64,000 nucleotides of DNA. Source: Pseudomonas sp. IPO3778. Its GTDB lineage: Bacteria; Pseudomonadota; Gammaproteobacteria; Pseudomonadales; Pseudomonadaceae. Every line of letters starts with the position of its first letter. Position 1 is the stretch's first letter. This document shows, piece by piece, positions 35,143 to 44,181 of the stretch. Position numbers and translations under genes: made by a program. Under the pieces are notes generated by a model, which worked only from the letters and a program-made list of their open reading frames with translations, ran no database searches and was not told the DNA's origin. The stretch covers positions 224,032-288,031 of the forward strand of contig NZ_JACARC010000034.1 of the NCBI RefSeq assembly GCF_013386825.1. The letters run 5' to 3'.

Positions 35143-36846
35143 ATGTCCGTTGCGCCCAACCTCCAGGATAGCTGGCTGGAAATCCATCAATTGCTGCCCG
35201 CCCTGATCGACCAGGGCCTGGTGCCCGCAGACCTGAGCGTACCGGCCAACAGCGCGCTACATCCCCTGGAATGCATCGCCAGCCAGGGGCCGCCTCTGGA
35301 AACCCTGACCGAATGGCTGGCCCGTCATTGCGGCCAGCCCTACCTGCGTATCGACCCGCTGAAAATCGATGTCGCGGCGGTGGTACCCCTGATGTCCTAT
35401 GCCTTTGCCCAGCGGCACAGGATCCTGGCCGTTGCGATCGACGCCCACAGCGTCACGGTCGCCAGCGCCCAGCCATACGTGAGCAGCTGGGAAGCCGGCC
35501 TGGCCCAGGTGTTGAAGCGCTCCATCCGGCGGGTGGTCGCCAACCCCCAGGCGATTCAGCGCTGCACCGTGGAGTTTTACCGGCTGGCGAAATCGGTCAG
35601 CGGCGCGGTTGACCAGAAAACACTCGGCGCGCCCAACATCGAGCAGCTGCTCAACCTCGGTGCCAGCGACCAGGAGCCCGACGCCAATGACGCCCACATC
35701 GTCAATATCGTCGACTGGCTGCTGCAATTCGCCTTTGGCCAGCGGGCCAGTGATATCCATATCGAACCCGGACGCGACCAGGGCCGTGTGCGGTTTCGCA
35801 TCGATGGGCTGCTGCACGACGTCTATCAATTCCCGTCCCAGGTGACGATGGCGGTGGTCAGCCGCCTGAAAAGCCTGGGCCGGATGAACGTGGCAGAAAA
35901 ACGCAAACCCCAGGACGGCCGGGTAAAGACCCAAAGTCCCACGGGCGGCGAAGTGGAGCTGCGCCTGTCGACCCTGCCCACGGCCTTCGGCGAAAAGCTG
36001 GTGATGCGGATTTTCGACCCCCAGGTGCTGCACAAAGACTTCCAACAATTGGGGCTCTCCAGCGATGACCTGCAACGCTGGCAATCCATGACCGGCCAGG
36101 CCAACGGCATCATCCTGGTCACCGGCCCCACCGGCTCGGGCAAGACCAGCACCCTGTACACCACGCTCAAGCAGCTGGCGACCCGGGAGGTCAACCTGTG
36201 CACCGTCGAAGACCCGATCGAGATGGTGGAGCCGGCGTTCAACCAGATGCAGGTCCAGCACAACATCGACCTGACCTTCGCCAGCGGCATCCGTGCCCTG
36301 ATGCGCCAGGACCCGGACATCATCATGATTGGCGAGATTCGCGACCTGGAAACCGCAGAAATGGCAATCCAGGCCGCCCTGACCGGGCATCTGGTGTTGT
36401 CGACACTGCACACCAACGACGCACCCGGCGCCATCAGTCGCCTGATGGAACTGGGCATTCCTCATTACTTGATCAACGCCACCCTGCTGGGGGTCATGGC
36501 CCAGCGTCTGGTGCGTGTGTTGTGCCCGCACTGCAAGCGGCCTGCCGGGCAGGTCTATCAGGCAGTCGGTTGCGGGGAATGCAGGGACAGTGGTTATCGA
36601 GGGCGGGCCGGGATCTACGAGATCATGCTGCTGAACGATCACCTCAAGGCCATGATCACCCCGGGCGCCGACATCCAGGCCCTGCGCCATGCGGCTCTGG
36701 GCCAAGGAATGTGCAGCTTGCGGTCTGCCGGAACACGCAAGGTCATGGCAGGGCTGACCACCCTGGAAGAAGTGTTGCGGGTGACGCCTGGGGATTCAGA
36801 AACAAATCCGTTGATTGAAGGGCCGGTAAACCGTCCTTATCCCTGA
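35143..36846 (+). CDS. Orphan GspE/PilB-type secretion ATPase
   Basis: The 567-residue protein has an N-terminal MshEN-like region, then the type II/IV secretion ATPase core: Walker A GPTGSGKTSTLYTTL near residue 328, the Asp box, Walker B DPDIIMIGEIRDLETAEMA near 389 and the His box TLHTNDAPGAISRLME. The zinc motif CPHC (460) plus CGEC (476) distinguishes GspE/PilB from PilT. No other type II or pilus gene is nearby, so partners must be elsewhere. I remember an equivalent stand-alone ATPase gene in P. aeruginosa at this position. ATG 35143 was used, with AGGA ten bases upstream. Confidence 0.85.
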   Translation: MSVAPNLQDSWLEIHQLLPALIDQGLVPADLSVPANSALHPLECIASQGPPLETLTEWLARHCGQPYLRIDPLKIDVAAVVPLMSYAFAQRHRILAVAIDAHSVTVASAQPYVSSWEAGLAQVLKRSIRRVVANPQAIQRCTVEFYRLAKSVSGAVDQKTLGAPNIEQLLNLGASDQEPDANDAHIVNIVDWLLQFAFGQRASDIHIEPGRDQGRVRFRIDGLLHDVYQFPSQVTMAVVSRLKSLGRMNVAEKRKPQDGRVKTQSPTGGEVELRLSTLPTAFGEKLVMRIFDPQVLHKDFQQLGLSSDDLQRWQSMTGQANGIILVTGPTGSGKTSTLYTTLKQLATREVNLCTVEDPIEMVEPAFNQMQVQHNIDLTFASGIRALMRQDPDIIMIGEIRDLETAEMAIQAALTGHLVLSTLHTNDAPGAISRLMELGIPHYLINATLLGVMAQRLVRVLCPHCKRPAGQVYQAVGCGECRDSGYRGRAGIYEIMLLNDHLKAMITPGADIQALRHAALGQGMCSLRSAGTRKVMAGLTTLEEVLRVTPGDSETNPLIEGPVNRPYP

Positions 36847-36905
36847 CAACACCGTTACAATCGGTCAAACCTCGCGTTACCGCCAACACCAGACAAGGAA
36901 TCGTT

Positions 36906-37826
36906 ATGCAGATCGGAACCGTACTGCTGCTTTTTGTAGGCTTGGCCGTCGCCATCCTCTTCATGGGCTTCAAGGTCGTGCCACAGGGTTATCAGTGGAC
37001 GGTCGAACGCTTCGGCCGCTACACCAACACCCTCAAGCCGGGCCTGAACATCATCATTCCGGTCATGGACCGCATCGGTCGCAAGATCAACGTGATGGAA
37101 AGCGTGCTGGATATTCCGCCCCAGGAAGTCATCACCGCCGACAACGCCACGGTACAGATCGACGCCGTGTGCTTCTTCCAGGTGGTGAACACCGCCCAGG
37201 CCGCCTACGAGGTGAACAACCTCGAACACGCCATCCGCAACCTGCTGCAAACCAACATCCGGACTGTACTCGGCTCCATGGAGCTCGACGCGATGCTCAG
37301 CCAACGCGACGGCATCAACGAAAAGCTGCTGCGCACCGTCGACGAAGCCACCGCTCCTTGGGGCATCAAGATCACCCGTATCGAGATCAAGGACATCAGC
37401 CCGCCTGCCGACCTGATGGCCGCGATGTCCGGCCAGATGAAAGCCGAGCGAATCAAGCGTGCGCAAATCCTCGAAGCCGAAGGCCTGCGTGCCTCCGCCA
37501 TCCTGACCGCCGAAGGCAAGAAGCAGGCGCAGATTCTTGAAGCCGAAGGGGGCCGTCAGGCCGCGTTCCTGGAATCCGAAGCCCGCGAGCGCCAGGCCGA
37601 AGCAGAAGCCCGCGCCACTCAAGTGGTATCGGAAGCGATCGCCACCGGTAACGTGCAGGCCATCAACTACTTTGTTGCCCAGAAATACATCGATGCACTG
37701 GGCAAGCTGGCCTCGGCCAATAACAGCAAGGTGATCCTGATGCCGCTGGAAGCCAGCCAGGTCATTGGCGCCGTCGGCGGCATCGGCGAGATCGTCAAGG
37801 CAACCTTCGACAACAAGAAAGCCTGA
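36906..37826 (+). CDS. SPFH/Band-7 membrane protein (QmcA-like)
   Basis: The 306-residue protein has one N-terminal membrane helix, then the SPFH domain (FKVVPQGYQWTVERFGRYTN, the usual start) and a C-terminal coiled coil rich in Glu/Ala (AEGKKQAQILEAEGGRQAAF). These proteins form oligomeric membrane scaffolds and work with a neighbouring NfeD-family protein. That gene follows ten bases later, so the two form an operon. It is related to E. coli QmcA; a protease-associated role of HflK/C type is less likely. Confidence 0.9.
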   Translation: MQIGTVLLLFVGLAVAILFMGFKVVPQGYQWTVERFGRYTNTLKPGLNIIIPVMDRIGRKINVMESVLDIPPQEVITADNATVQIDAVCFFQVVNTAQAAYEVNNLEHAIRNLLQTNIRTVLGSMELDAMLSQRDGINEKLLRTVDEATAPWGIKITRIEIKDISPPADLMAAMSGQMKAERIKRAQILEAEGLRASAILTAEGKKQAQILEAEGGRQAAFLESEARERQAEAEARATQVVSEAIATGNVQAINYFVAQKYIDALGKLASANNSKVILMPLEASQVIGAVGGIGEIVKATFDNKKA

Positions 37827-37836
37827 GGCACGCACC

Positions 37837-38283
37837 ATGTGGGAATTCCTGCAGCACCTGTCGTTTTGGGACTGGCTGGCACTGGGCACCGTGCTGCTGA
37901 TCCTTGAAGTGTTCGGTGCCGGTGGTTATCTGCTGTGGATGGGCATCGCCGCAGCAGCCGTGGGCGTGATCAAGTTCCTGATCCCGAACCTGGGCCTTGA
38001 GTGGCAACTGCTGCTGTTCGCCGTATTGTCGATCCTCACGGCGGTTTACTGGTGGCGACGCCAGCGCAGCAGCGCCAAGGTCAGCGACCAGCCGGGGCTG
38101 AACATGCGCGGGTCGGAGCTGATCGGGCGCACCTTTGTGGTGCATCAAGCGATTATCGAAGGCCGGGGCAAGGTCAAGATCGGCGATGGCGTATGGATCG
38201 CAGCCGGCCCGGACGCGCCCGTGGGCGCCCACGTGCGTGTCATCGGTCAGGACGGCGTCATTTTGAAGGTTGAAACTGTTTAG
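37837..38283 (+). CDS. NfeD-family membrane protein
   Basis: The 148-residue protein has two to three N-terminal helices and a C-terminal OB-fold domain (MRGSELIGRTFVVHQAIIEG and VKIGDGVWIAAG). This is the short, protease-less NfeD form that pairs with the SPFH protein encoded ten bases upstream. The pair is thought to maintain membrane domains. Confidence 0.9.
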   Translation: MWEFLQHLSFWDWLALGTVLLILEVFGAGGYLLWMGIAAAAVGVIKFLIPNLGLEWQLLLFAVLSILTAVYWWRRQRSSAKVSDQPGLNMRGSELIGRTFVVHQAIIEGRGKVKIGDGVWIAAGPDAPVGAHVRVIGQDGVILKVETV

Positions 38284-38351
38284 TCACTAATGGAACTCGG
38301 CTGAGCTATCTACAATCAAACGTTGAGATAACCCAGTCGGAGTCACCCATC

Positions 38352-38669
38352 ATGCGTCTAAAATATGCTGTCGCAACCCTCGCTGTGCTTTCCCTTCCTG
38401 TCGGTTCAGCCATGGCCGACAGCTTCTGGCGTAATGTCATCTCATCGGGTGCCACCACTGGCTCGACGTACCTGACTTTCAAAGACCATAAGATGGTGGT
38501 CGCCGCTCAAGACGACGCCGGTAGCTTCGTCGCCAGTGACGGCAACATCCGTGGCCCTTACCTGGAAGCTGCAATGCAGAAGGTCCGTGCCGATAACCCT
38601 GGCCTCAAAGCCACGGACATGGATTTGGCCAATGCGATCCTGGCGAAAAACGCCATTGCGTCCGAGTAA
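38352..38669 (+). CDS. DUF2388-family secreted small protein
   Basis: The 105-residue protein has a signal peptide (LAVLSLPVGSAMA) and a mature part starting DSFWRNVISSGATTGSTYLT, matching the Pseudomonas DUF2388 family (function unknown, several paralogues per genome). It is preceded by a GGAG site, and is followed by a clear terminator at 38688, so it is likely monocistronic. Confidence 0.85.
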   Translation: MRLKYAVATLAVLSLPVGSAMADSFWRNVISSGATTGSTYLTFKDHKMVVAAQDDAGSFVASDGNIRGPYLEAAMQKVRADNPGLKATDMDLANAILAKNAIASE

Positions 38670-38687
38670 TACCTCCGCGTAAAAAAT

Positions 38688-38716
38688 GCCGCTCTTCGGG
38701 AGCGGCATTTTTTTGC
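38688..38716 (+). terminator. Rho-independent terminator after DUF2388 gene
   Basis: GCCGCTC and GAGCGGC pair across a TTCGG loop and are followed by seven T residues. Confidence 0.92.
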
Positions 38717-38829
38717 CCCGCTTTCCTACAGCCGACGCTGGCGATTCAGTATTCGAACAGGAAAAGTCCTGTCGAACTGCCCGTGCGCCCGGCAACAAGC
38801 TATCGATTCTCTTCAGATCAAGCGAATCG

Positions 38830-39501
38830 ATGACCATGCAAAAACTCTCTTGCGCCCTTTTGCTCGCCGCTGTTGCCGCCCCATATGCCCAGGCAGAAGG
38901 CTGGTACGGGTCAGCGAAGCTCAACAGTGCCCGCCAAAACCTCTCAAGCTCGTTGCTCACCAGCCCTCGTGTTACCGATCGTGTCTCGGCCCCGGATAGC
39001 AGCAAGACGTTTACCGGCTCATTCGCCATGGGCTATGCGTTTACAGACGGCTGGCGCCTGGAAGGTGAATACACCACGCCCAGCCACTCAAACTTCAAAT
39101 CCCATTGGGCGCCGTTCAATGCCAACGTCAATAACCTGCAGGCCGACAGCCAGCGCTTGATGCTGAACGGTTACAAAGACATCCCCATCAACGACTGGCT
39201 CTCGTTTTACGGTTCGGCCGGTGTAGGGCTGGCTCAAATTGATGCCGAGGGTTATCAGACCAACACCACCCGCCGCTTCGCCAGCAATCGCCAACATAAT
39301 GTTGCCTACAGCGTAGGCCTGGGTCTGGAAGCCAGACTCAGCGAAACCTTTACCCTGGGCACAGGCTGGCGTTACGTGGATATGGGCCGGGTCGAAACCG
39401 GCTACAACACCTTCGCCAACCGTATCAACGCTCGCGACGAGCAGCTCAAGGGCAAGCTCAAGGAACAGAACGTGTTTCTTGAGGCCCGTGTTTCCTTCTG
39501 A
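38830..39501 (+). CDS. Outer-membrane beta-barrel protein (OmpA/OmpW-barrel-like)
   Basis: The 223-residue protein has a signal peptide (SCALLLAAVAAPYAQA) and an eight-strand barrel pattern: WYGSAKLN, FAMGYAFTDGWRLEGEY, LMLNGYKDI, FYGSAGVGLAQI, YSVGLGLEARL, LGTGWRYVDMG and the C-terminal VFLEARVSF. Such small barrels are common and diverse, with roles from adhesion to membrane anchoring. ATG 38830 is two codons ahead of another ATG. No ortholog name is offered. It is followed by a terminator and then by a DegT gene. Confidence 0.8.
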   Translation: MTMQKLSCALLLAAVAAPYAQAEGWYGSAKLNSARQNLSSSLLTSPRVTDRVSAPDSSKTFTGSFAMGYAFTDGWRLEGEYTTPSHSNFKSHWAPFNANVNNLQADSQRLMLNGYKDIPINDWLSFYGSAGVGLAQIDAEGYQTNTTRRFASNRQHNVAYSVGLGLEARLSETFTLGTGWRYVDMGRVETGYNTFANRINARDEQLKGKLKEQNVFLEARVSF

Positions 39502-39514
39502 CGCAGGCACCGGG

Positions 39515-39540
39515 AATGCCGCCGCGTCGGCGGCATTTTT
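39515..39540 (+). terminator. Rho-independent terminator after the barrel gene
   Basis: AATGCCGCC and GGCGGCATT pair around GCGTC, then five T residues, 13 bases after the stop. Confidence 0.9.
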
Positions 39541-39660
39541 ATCCCGAGGGTGACGATTCATTCACAGGCGACAGGCTATATTCAGTCGAGCCGTGCAACC
39601 ATGCCCGGCACTGATATGCTTATTTCTCATCGCCTTTCTGAAACGGATGCCTTCAACGTT

Positions 39661-40800
39661 ATGAGCCAACTGCCCTTTCTGCCGTTTTCCAAGCCCACCA
39701 TTGATGAAGCCACCATCTCGGCGGTCGGCGACGTACTGCGCTCCGGCTGGATCACCAGCGGGCCGAAAGTGCAGGCGTTCGAAGCGCAGCTGTCGGAATA
39801 CTTTGGCGGGCGCCCGGTGCGCACCTTTAACTCGGGCACCTGCACCATGGAGATTGCCCTGCGCATCGCCGGCATCGGGCCTGGGGATGAAGTCATCACC
39901 ACCCCGATTTCCTGGGTCGCCACGGCTAACGTGATTCTTGAGGTCGGCGCCACGCCGGTGTTCGCTGATATCGACCCGGTGACCCGCAATATCGACCTCG
40001 CCCAAGTTGAAGCGGCAATCACGCCGCGCACCAAGGCGATCATCCCGGTGTACCTGGCCGGCCTCCCCGTGGACATGCCGTTGCTCTACGCGCTGGCCAA
40101 CAAGTACAACCTGCGTATCGTCGAAGACGCCGCTCAGGCCCTGGGTTCCAGCTGGGATGGCGAGCGGATTGGCGCCACCGGCGATTTCGTGTCGTTCAGC
40201 TTCCAGGCGAACAAGAACATCACGTCGTCCGAAGGCGGCTGCCTGGTGCTGAACAACGCAGAAGAAGCACGCCTGGCAGAGAAATATCGCCTGCAGGGCG
40301 TTACCCGCACAGGCTTCGACGGCCTGGACGTGGATGTGCTAGGCGGCAAGTTCAACATGACCGATATCGCAGCAGCCATCGGCCTGGGTCAGTTTGCCCA
40401 TATCGAGACGATCACCGCCCACCGCCAGGAACTGGCGCGGCACTATTTTGAATGCTTCGGCAGTGATTTAGAGGCGCAGTACGGTGCGCAATTGCCACCT
40501 GCCGACTTCGAAAACAGCAACTGGCACCTCTTCCAGCTGGTACTGCCAGAGCGCCAGGACGGTTTGCCGGCACGCGCCACGTTCATGGAGCAGATGCAGG
40601 CCCATGGCGTCGGCATTGGCTACCACTACCCGCCGATCCACCTGCTGAGCTTGTATAAGGCGCAGGGATTCAAGGAAGGCATGTTCCCGGTAGCGGAAAA
40701 AGTGGGGCGTTTGATTGTGTCGTTGCCGATGTTCACAGCGATGACGAAGGCGGACGTAGAACGTTCGGTAGCGGCGGTAAAAGCGGTGTTGAAGCGCTGA
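39661..40800 (+). CDS. DegT/DnrJ/EryC1/StrS-family aminotransferase, ArnB-like
   Basis: The 379-residue PLP enzyme begins LPFSKPTIDEATISAVGDVL and has the motif RSGWITSGPK typical of the ArnB branch, EDAAQALGSSWDG (PLP Asp) and SFQANKNITSSEGG with Lys185 as the Schiff-base lysine. ArnB makes UDP-4-amino-arabinose, but no other arn gene is adjacent, so the substrate may be another keto-sugar nucleotide. ATG 39661 aligns with the family start. A 25-base perfect hairpin (40811) separates it from the convergent gcvH. Confidence 0.85.
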   Translation: MSQLPFLPFSKPTIDEATISAVGDVLRSGWITSGPKVQAFEAQLSEYFGGRPVRTFNSGTCTMEIALRIAGIGPGDEVITTPISWVATANVILEVGATPVFADIDPVTRNIDLAQVEAAITPRTKAIIPVYLAGLPVDMPLLYALANKYNLRIVEDAAQALGSSWDGERIGATGDFVSFSFQANKNITSSEGGCLVLNNAEEARLAEKYRLQGVTRTGFDGLDVDVLGGKFNMTDIAAAIGLGQFAHIETITAHRQELARHYFECFGSDLEAQYGAQLPPADFENSNWHLFQLVLPERQDGLPARATFMEQMQAHGVGIGYHYPPIHLLSLYKAQGFKEGMFPVAEKVGRLIVSLPMFTAMTKADVERSVAAVKAVLKR

Positions 40801-40810
40801 TCAAACCTTT

Positions 40811-40835
40811 GCGGGAGCCGATTGCCGGCTCCCGC
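40811..40835. terminator. Hairpin between convergent DegT and gcvH genes
   Basis: GCGGGAGCCG and CGGCTCCCGC form a perfect ten-base stem with loop ATTGC. It lacks a T-run on either strand but sits between two convergent stops; it could also be a REP relic. Confidence 0.6.
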
Positions 40836-40842
40836 AGCCGGA

Positions 40843-41226
40843 TCACTCGCCGATGGCAGCCTTATAACCGGCAGCGTCCAGCAGCTTTTCCAGGTCAGCC
40901 GGGTTGCTTGGCTTGAGCTTGAAGATCCAGGCGCCGTACGGGTCGGTATTCAACAGCTCGGGTTCGCCGCTCAAGGCGTCGTTCACCGCGATCACTTCGC
41001 CAGCAATTGGCGAGTAGATATCCGAAGCGGCCTTTACCGATTCAACCACACCCGCCTGATCAGCCGCAGCAAACACGTTGCCGACTTCGGTCAACTCAAC
41101 AAACACCACATCCCCCAATGCTTCCTGGGCATGGTCCGAGATCCCGACGGTCACGGTGCCGTCAGCTTCCAGGCGGGCCCATTCGTGACTTTCGGCAAAA
41201 CGCAGGTCGGCAGGGATATCGCTCAT
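40843..41226 (-). CDS. gcvH: Glycine cleavage system H protein
   Basis: The 127-residue lipoyl carrier has HEWARLEADGTVTVGISDHA near the start, the lipoylation site VESVKAASDIYSPIAGEV and the family C-terminus. It shuttles the aminomethyl group from GcvP to GcvT. Its gene follows gcvT by 50 bases on the same strand. A gcvP gene, expected downstream by comparison with PAO1, is not in this window. Confidence 0.95.
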   Translation of the reverse strand: MSDIPADLRFAESHEWARLEADGTVTVGISDHAQEALGDVVFVELTEVGNVFAAADQAGVVESVKAASDIYSPIAGEVIAVNDALSGEPELLNTDPYGAWIFKLKPSNPADLEKLLDAAGYKAAIGE

Positions 41227-41276
41227 AGTCTGTGTCCTCAAGAAAAATGTCAGCGGCCATTGGCCCGCCGGAAAAG

Positions 41277-42359
41277 TTAAATCAGTGTTTTGCCATGGCG
41301 CACGAAGGTCGGCTTGACCACTCGAACCGGGTACCACTTGCCGCGGATTTCCACCTCGGCCCGGTCAGCCGTCGCTGCCGGCACGCGCGCCAGGGCAATG
41401 GATTTGCTTAGCGTAGGAGAGAAACTACCACTGGTGATCTCTCCTTCGCCAACATTGGCGATGCGAACCACCTGATGAGCACGTAAAACCCCACGTTCTT
41501 CCAGGACCAGGCCCACCAGCTTGGACTTCACTCCCGCGGCCTTTTCGGCCTCCAGGGCAGTACGGCCGATGAAATTGCGCTCGGCCGGTTCCCAGGCGAT
41601 GCTCCAGGCCATGTTGGCGGCCAAGGGCGACACGTCCTGGTGAATATCCTGACCGTAGAGGTTCATGCCGGCCTCAAGGCGCAGCGTGTCGCGGGCGCCG
41701 AGGCCGATGGGCGAAATGCCTGCGCCCACCAGATCGTTGAAAAACGCCGGCGCCTGATCGGCCGGCAGGACGATTTCCAGGCCGTCTTCACCGGTGTACC
41801 CGGTGCGCGCAATAAACCAGTCGCCATCCGCCTGGCCCTCAAAGGGCTTGAGCTGGTGGATCAAGGTGGCACGGGATTGGGTCACCAGTTCGGCAATTTT
41901 TTGCCGGGCATGGGGACCTTGAATAGCGAGCATGGCCAGCTCGGGCCGCTCGTGAAGCTGGGCCTGATAGCTGCCGAGCCGGGCCTGCATCCAGGCCAGG
42001 TCCTGGTCACGGGTGGCGGCATTGACCACCAGCCGGTAACCGCTCTCGGTGCGATAAACGATCATGTCGTCCACCACGCCGCCCTGCTCGTTAAGCATGG
42101 CGCTGTATAACGCACGGCCGCAGCCGTGCAAGCGGTCAACATCATTAGCCAGCAAATGCTGAAGCCATTCCTTGGCCTGGGGGCCTGTGATATCGATCAC
42201 GGTCATGTGGGATACATCAAACACCCCGCAGTCACGTCGCACCTGATGGTGCTCCTCGACCTGCGAGCCGTAGTGCAAAGGCATATCCCAACCGCCAAAA
42301 TCGACCATTTTCGCGCCGAGGGCGAGATGCAGGTCATACAGAGGCGTGCGCTGTCCCAT
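41277..42359 (-). CDS. gcvT: Glycine cleavage aminomethyltransferase GcvT
   Basis: The 360-residue T protein starts with PLYDLHLALGAKMVDFGGWD, the tetrahydrofolate-binding N-terminal block, and has FIARTGYTGEDGLEIVLPA and GLGARDTLRLEAGMNLYGQD. It transfers the methylene group to tetrahydrofolate, releasing ammonia. ATG 42359 is preceded by AAGGAG. A structured 5' leader (42375-42467) precedes it; see Findings. Confidence 0.95.
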   Translation of the reverse strand: MGQRTPLYDLHLALGAKMVDFGGWDMPLHYGSQVEEHHQVRRDCGVFDVSHMTVIDITGPQAKEWLQHLLANDVDRLHGCGRALYSAMLNEQGGVVDDMIVYRTESGYRLVVNAATRDQDLAWMQARLGSYQAQLHERPELAMLAIQGPHARQKIAELVTQSRATLIHQLKPFEGQADGDWFIARTGYTGEDGLEIVLPADQAPAFFNDLVGAGISPIGLGARDTLRLEAGMNLYGQDIHQDVSPLAANMAWSIAWEPAERNFIGRTALEAEKAAGVKSKLVGLVLEERGVLRAHQVVRIANVGEGEITSGSFSPTLSKSIALARVPAATADRAEVEIRGKWYPVRVVKPTFVRHGKTLI

Positions 42360-42374
42360 GGGTTTCTCCTTCCG

Positions 42375-42467
42375 GGCGTGGCGAAGGTGCGGACGGTTGC
42401 CGTTCGGGCCACACGCCTTGAAATACAAGGCCTGTAGCCGCGCTCAGCGACCCGATCTGAAAGATCG
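42375..42467 (-). promoter_or_regulatory. Structured leader upstream of gcvT
   Basis: On the minus strand, three hairpins are visible in order: CGATCT/AGATCG, CCTTG/CAAGG and an outer GGCGTGTGG/CCACGCC stem holding ACGG-CAA-CCGT. The second and third share two bases and are partly exclusive. The sequence lacks the conserved core of glycine riboswitches. It could regulate translation of gcvT. Confidence 0.4.
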
Positions 42468-42515
42468 ACCGCACCGAATGCCGCGCATTGTAGCCTCAAG
42501 GCGTAGGACTGGCAC

Positions 42516-44168
42516 CTAACCGATTCGTCGCGCCGAACGTCGGATCAACCCGATGACCGGTAACAGGCCCACCAACACCAGGGTCAAGGCCGGCAGTGAA
42601 GCCCGCGCCCACTCGCCTTCGCTGGTCATTTCAAAAATCCGAACCGCCAGCGTATCCCAGCCGAACGGGCGCATCAGCAAGGTGGCCGGCATTTCCTTGA
42701 GCACGTCGACAAACACCAGCAGCGCCGCGCTCAAGGTGCCCGGTAGCAAAAGTGGCAGATACACTTTGCAAAACAGTCGCGGGCCACTGACCCCCAGACT
42801 GCGAGCGGCTTCCGGCAAGGACGGGCGGATTCGCGCCAGGCTGTTTTCCAGCGGTCCGTACGCCACCGCGATAAAGCGCACCAGATAGGCCAGTAACAAG
42901 GCCGACACACTGCCCAATAGCAGCGGCTTGCCGGCGCCGCCCAGCCAGCCTGACACCGGGATCACCAGTTCCCGATCCAGATAACTGAACGCCAACATGA
43001 TCGACACCGCCAGCACCGAGCCCGGCAGCGCGTAGCCCACATTGGCCAGGCTGATACCTGAACGGATGGCCCGGGTGGGCGCCAGACGATGGGCGAACGC
43101 CAGCACCAGGGCCACGCTGACGGTGATCAGGGCGGCCATACCGCCCAGGTACAGGGTATGAACGATCAACCCGGCGTAGCGCTCGTCCAGATCGAAGCGG
43201 CCGCGCTGCCAGAACCAGGCCACCAGTTGCAGCATCGGAATCACGAACGCGCAGGCAAACACCAAGCCGCACCAGCCACTGGCCGCCACCGCCTTGACCC
43301 CGCGCAGGTGATACAGCGCCTGGCCGCGAGGCCGTTCGTTGCTCGGCCGGCTGGCGCCCCGGGCACGGCGTTCGCCGTACAGCACCAGCATCACCACCAG
43401 CAGTAAGAGGCTGGCCAGCTGCGCCGCACTGGAAAGGCTGAAAAAGCCGTACCAGGTCTTGTAGATGGCGGTGGTAAAGGTGTCGAAGTTGAACACCGAG
43501 ACAGCGCCGAAATCCGCCAGGGTCTCCATCAGCGCCAGGGCCACGCCCGCGCCGATGGCAGGGCGCGCCATGGGCAAGGCCACGCGCCAGAACGCTTGCC
43601 AGGGCGACTGCCCCAATACCCGCGCGGCTTCCATCAGGCCTTTACCCTGGGCGAGAAACGCAGTGCGCGCCAGGAGGTAGACATAGGGATAAAACACCAG
43701 CACCAGCACGATGATAACGCCGCTGGTGGACCGCACGCGCGGCAGGCGCAGGCCCGTGCCAAACCATTCGCGCAGCAGGGTCTGCACCGGGCCGGCGAAG
43801 TCCAGCAGCCCGACAAAGACAAAGGCAAGGACATAGGCGGGAATCGCGAAAGGCAGCATCAGCGCCCAGTCCAGCCAGCGCCGGCCGGGAAATTCGCAGA
43901 GGCTGGTCAGCCACGCCAGGCTGACGCCCAGCAGCGTAACGCCCACGCCGACGCCCAGCACCAGGGTCAAGGTGTTGCCCAGCAGGCGTGGCATCTGGGT
44001 GTCCCACAAATGGGACCAGATCTGTTGATCGACGGTCTGCCACGACAGCAACAGGACGCTCAGCGGCAGCAGCACCAGGGCTGCCACGGTGAAGACCGGC
44101 AGGTACCAGCGGCGTTGGGCGGGATGGGCCAAGGAAGAACTCTCGGTCGTGGTAGGAATGCGGAACAC
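42516..44168 (-). CDS. Ferric-iron ABC transporter fused permease (FbpB-like)
   Basis: The 550-residue permease has about twelve membrane helices in two repeats, each with an EAA loop (MEAARVLGQSPWQAFWRVAL, LPEAARSLGVSGPRLFCKVY). This is the fused FbpB/HitB/SfuB form for periplasmic iron uptake. The binding-protein gene lies 170 bases upstream, separated by a REP pair. No ATPase gene follows, so it must be encoded elsewhere. The start codon is probably GTG 44168; a later TTG would give a shorter N-terminus. Confidence 0.88.
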   Translation of the reverse strand: MFRIPTTTESSSLAHPAQRRWYLPVFTVAALVLLPLSVLLLSWQTVDQQIWSHLWDTQMPRLLGNTLTLVLGVGVGVTLLGVSLAWLTSLCEFPGRRWLDWALMLPFAIPAYVLAFVFVGLLDFAGPVQTLLREWFGTGLRLPRVRSTSGVIIVLVLVFYPYVYLLARTAFLAQGKGLMEAARVLGQSPWQAFWRVALPMARPAIGAGVALALMETLADFGAVSVFNFDTFTTAIYKTWYGFFSLSSAAQLASLLLLVVMLVLYGERRARGASRPSNERPRGQALYHLRGVKAVAASGWCGLVFACAFVIPMLQLVAWFWQRGRFDLDERYAGLIVHTLYLGGMAALITVSVALVLAFAHRLAPTRAIRSGISLANVGYALPGSVLAVSIMLAFSYLDRELVIPVSGWLGGAGKPLLLGSVSALLLAYLVRFIAVAYGPLENSLARIRPSLPEAARSLGVSGPRLFCKVYLPLLLPGTLSAALLVFVDVLKEMPATLLMRPFGWDTLAVRIFEMTSEGEWARASLPALTLVLVGLLPVIGLIRRSARRIG

Positions 44169-44181
44169 GCCGCAACGCTAC

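Noticed and set aside
35143..36846. Type II secretion operon
   Set aside because: Only a GspE-type ATPase is present; neighbouring genes are slipin, NfeD and an ACT-like protein.
39661..40800. Naming the second DegT gene arnB
   Set aside because: No other arn gene is adjacent, so only similarity to the ArnB branch is stated.
42375..42467. Glycine riboswitch before gcvT
   Set aside because: The conserved aptamer core is not present, so the leader is reported only as structured.
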